Source: an uncultured Lactobacillus sp. (GTDB lineage: Bacteria; Bacillota; Bacilli; Lactobacillales; Lactobacillaceae). Taken from it: a stretch of DNA of 6,468 nt. A model generated the notes under the pieces. The model did no database searches. It saw only the letters and a list, made by a program, of their open reading frames with translations, and was not told where the DNA came from. The translations under genes and the position numbers were made by a program. Location: positions 1 to 6,468 of the forward strand of contig CAMXWI010000049.1 of assembly GCA_947252915.1 (NCBI GenBank). The letters run 5' to 3'. This document shows, in pieces, positions 6,057-6,468 of this stretch. How positions within the stretch are numbered: position 1 is the first letter of the stretch; every line of letters starts with the position of its first letter.

Positions 6057-6291
6057 ATCAACCATCAACCGATTTTTTCGTTATTTAATTTTTCCTATTC
6101 GCTCGATAATACCCCCAAACCCGACCTTACGGCTTTTCATAGCTAAGGGTGGAAAGCTTTTTCGCTGTAGAAAACGTTAAAGAAAATTTTCGCTTATCGC
6201 TTGAAGCAAACATCTTGTAAAAAGCGGTCTTATCAGTACCCCCCCTCATAACAAAATTTATAAGACTAACGAATGATAAATTCTTCATAAT
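6057..6291. other. Intergenic region with no convincing gene
   Basis: About 235 bases between the tRNA terminator and the adhesin promoter. It holds a run of seven C (6239-6245), a run of five C (6112-6116), and several AGCGAAAA-like stretches on the minus strand. A 53-codon minus-strand frame (6127-6288) and a 19-codon one (6081-6140) have no ribosome binding site. I see no RNA gene, inverted repeat of note or second clear promoter. Confidence 0.6.
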
Positions 6292-6327
6292 AAAAAGCAT
6301 CGCTATCCAATTCTAGATAACGATGCT
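6292..6327 (-). terminator. Rho-independent terminator of the tRNA-Arg gene
   Basis: Fourteen bases past the tRNA 3' end, AGCATCGTTATC pairs with GATAGCGATGCT on the minus strand (12 pairs with one T-G) around an eight-base loop, directly followed by TTTTT. This is a strong intrinsic terminator and shows the tRNA is transcribed alone or as the last member of its unit. Confidence 0.92.
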
Positions 6328-6340
6328 CGTCATTCATTAA

Positions 6341-6413
6341 TGGTCCCATCCGGACTCGAACCGGAATCGGCCGCTTAGGAGGCGGATGTACTATCCAGTT
6401 ATACTATGGGACC
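6341..6413 (-). tRNA. tRNA-Arg (anticodon CCU)
   Basis: The minus strand folds as a full cloverleaf of 73 bases. The acceptor GGTCCCA pairs with TGGGACC, the D arm is GTAT/GTAC with loop AACTGGATA, the anticodon loop is CTCCTAA, and the T arm TCCGG/CCGGA encloses TTCGAGT. Anticodon CCT reads the rare Arg codon AGG. The discriminator base is A, and CCA is not encoded (TTA follows), so it must be added by the CCA-adding enzyme. The outer pair of the anticodon stem (T27, C43) is a mismatch. Genes of this kind often serve as phage or island attachment sites, but no duplicated 3' end is present in the window. Confidence 0.96.
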
Positions 6414-6420
6414 AAACAAG

Positions 6421-6463
6421 GGAAATTATCCCATTCTTTTAATTTGAAGTAAAGATAATTTCC
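6421..6463. repeat. Ten-base inverted repeat framing the tRNA promoter
   Basis: GGAAATTATC (6421-6430) and GATAATTTCC (6454-6463) are exact reverse complements 23 bases apart. One arm contains the tRNA -10 box and the other abuts the -35 box. It could be an operator-like symmetry or a weak hairpin; AT-rich arms make a terminator unlikely. Confidence 0.6.
6425..6453 (-). promoter_or_regulatory. Promoter of the tRNA-Arg gene
   Basis: TTTACT (6448-6453, four of six consensus bases) and GATAAT (6425-6430, five of six) are separated by exactly 17 bases, and the -10 box ends 11 bases before the mature tRNA 5' end. Transcription would begin a few bases upstream of the tRNA, a normal arrangement for a single tRNA gene. 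Confidence 0.75.
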
Positions 6464-6468
6464 TTATT

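Noticed and set aside
6081..6140. Minus-strand 19-codon frame MKSRKVGFGGIIERIGKIK, which looks like a small basic amphipathic peptide
   Set aside because: The bases before its ATG (CCACCCTTAGCT) contain no ribosome binding site, and no export or immunity gene is nearby.
5931..6146. Plus-strand open frame of 71 codons antisense to the adhesin promoter and signal peptide
   Set aside because: No ribosome binding site, and it lies across a clear minus-strand promoter, leader and coding start. Its hydrophobic look comes from the AT-rich complement.
6127..6288. Minus-strand 53-codon frame (starts MKNLSFVSLINF)
   Set aside because: The ATG follows the T run of the tRNA terminator with no Shine-Dalgarno sequence, the frame crosses the seven-C run, and the peptide resembles no known family.
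6341..6413. Integration site of a prophage or island at the tRNA
   Set aside because: No integrase, and no second copy of the tRNA 3' end on either side within the window.

Overview
The window looks like chromosomal DNA of a low-to-middle GC Firmicute, most likely a member of the Lactobacillaceae. The evidence is a giant cell-wall protein with a YSIRK-type signal, Mub/MucBP-type repeats and an LPQTG sorting signal, strong AAGGAGG ribosome binding sites, and a tRNA gene without an encoded CCA. The genus cannot be fixed from the sequence alone. Every recognisable gene is on the minus strand, so the biological order runs from high to low coordinates.

Layout in the direction of transcription: a tRNA-Arg(CCU) gene (6341-6413) has its own sigma-A type promoter (6425-6453) and a strong intrinsic terminator (6292-6327). 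About 235 bases without a convincing gene follow. A near-consensus promoter (TTGACA, 17 bases, TAAGAT; 6028-6056) and a ribosome binding site then lead into a mucus-binding-type surface adhesin (start codon at 5990, stop at 1327). This adhesin has a signal peptide, a low-complexity linker, an unrecognised N-terminal region of about 400 residues, one MucBP-like domain, four Mub-type repeats, and an LPQTG wall anchor. A hairpin terminator (1283-1317) closes it. After 150 bases comes a UDP-N-acetylglucosamine 2-epimerase-family gene (64-1176) with an ideal Shine-Dalgarno sequence. The window ends just past that gene, with no terminator visible.

Two reading-frame breaks stand out. The adhesin frame is broken inside the signal peptide: one G appears to be missing from a short G run, so the properly initiated frame stops after 34 codons while the 1515-residue body lies in another frame. 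The epimerase ends at a TTTT run; removing one T would add 14 plausible residues. Both are one-base changes in short homopolymers, so assembly error must be weighed against real inactivation or recoding.

The epimerase is also unusual in its own right. The glycine-rich start and the Asp/Glu catalytic positions are kept, but the family's conserved HRREN histidine and several other signature residues are replaced, which suggests a divergent paralogue. How the adhesin and epimerase relate functionally is not shown by the sequence. They are separated by a terminator, and a link through cell-envelope sugars is only a guess. I found no CRISPR array, insertion sequence, phage module or clearly new system.
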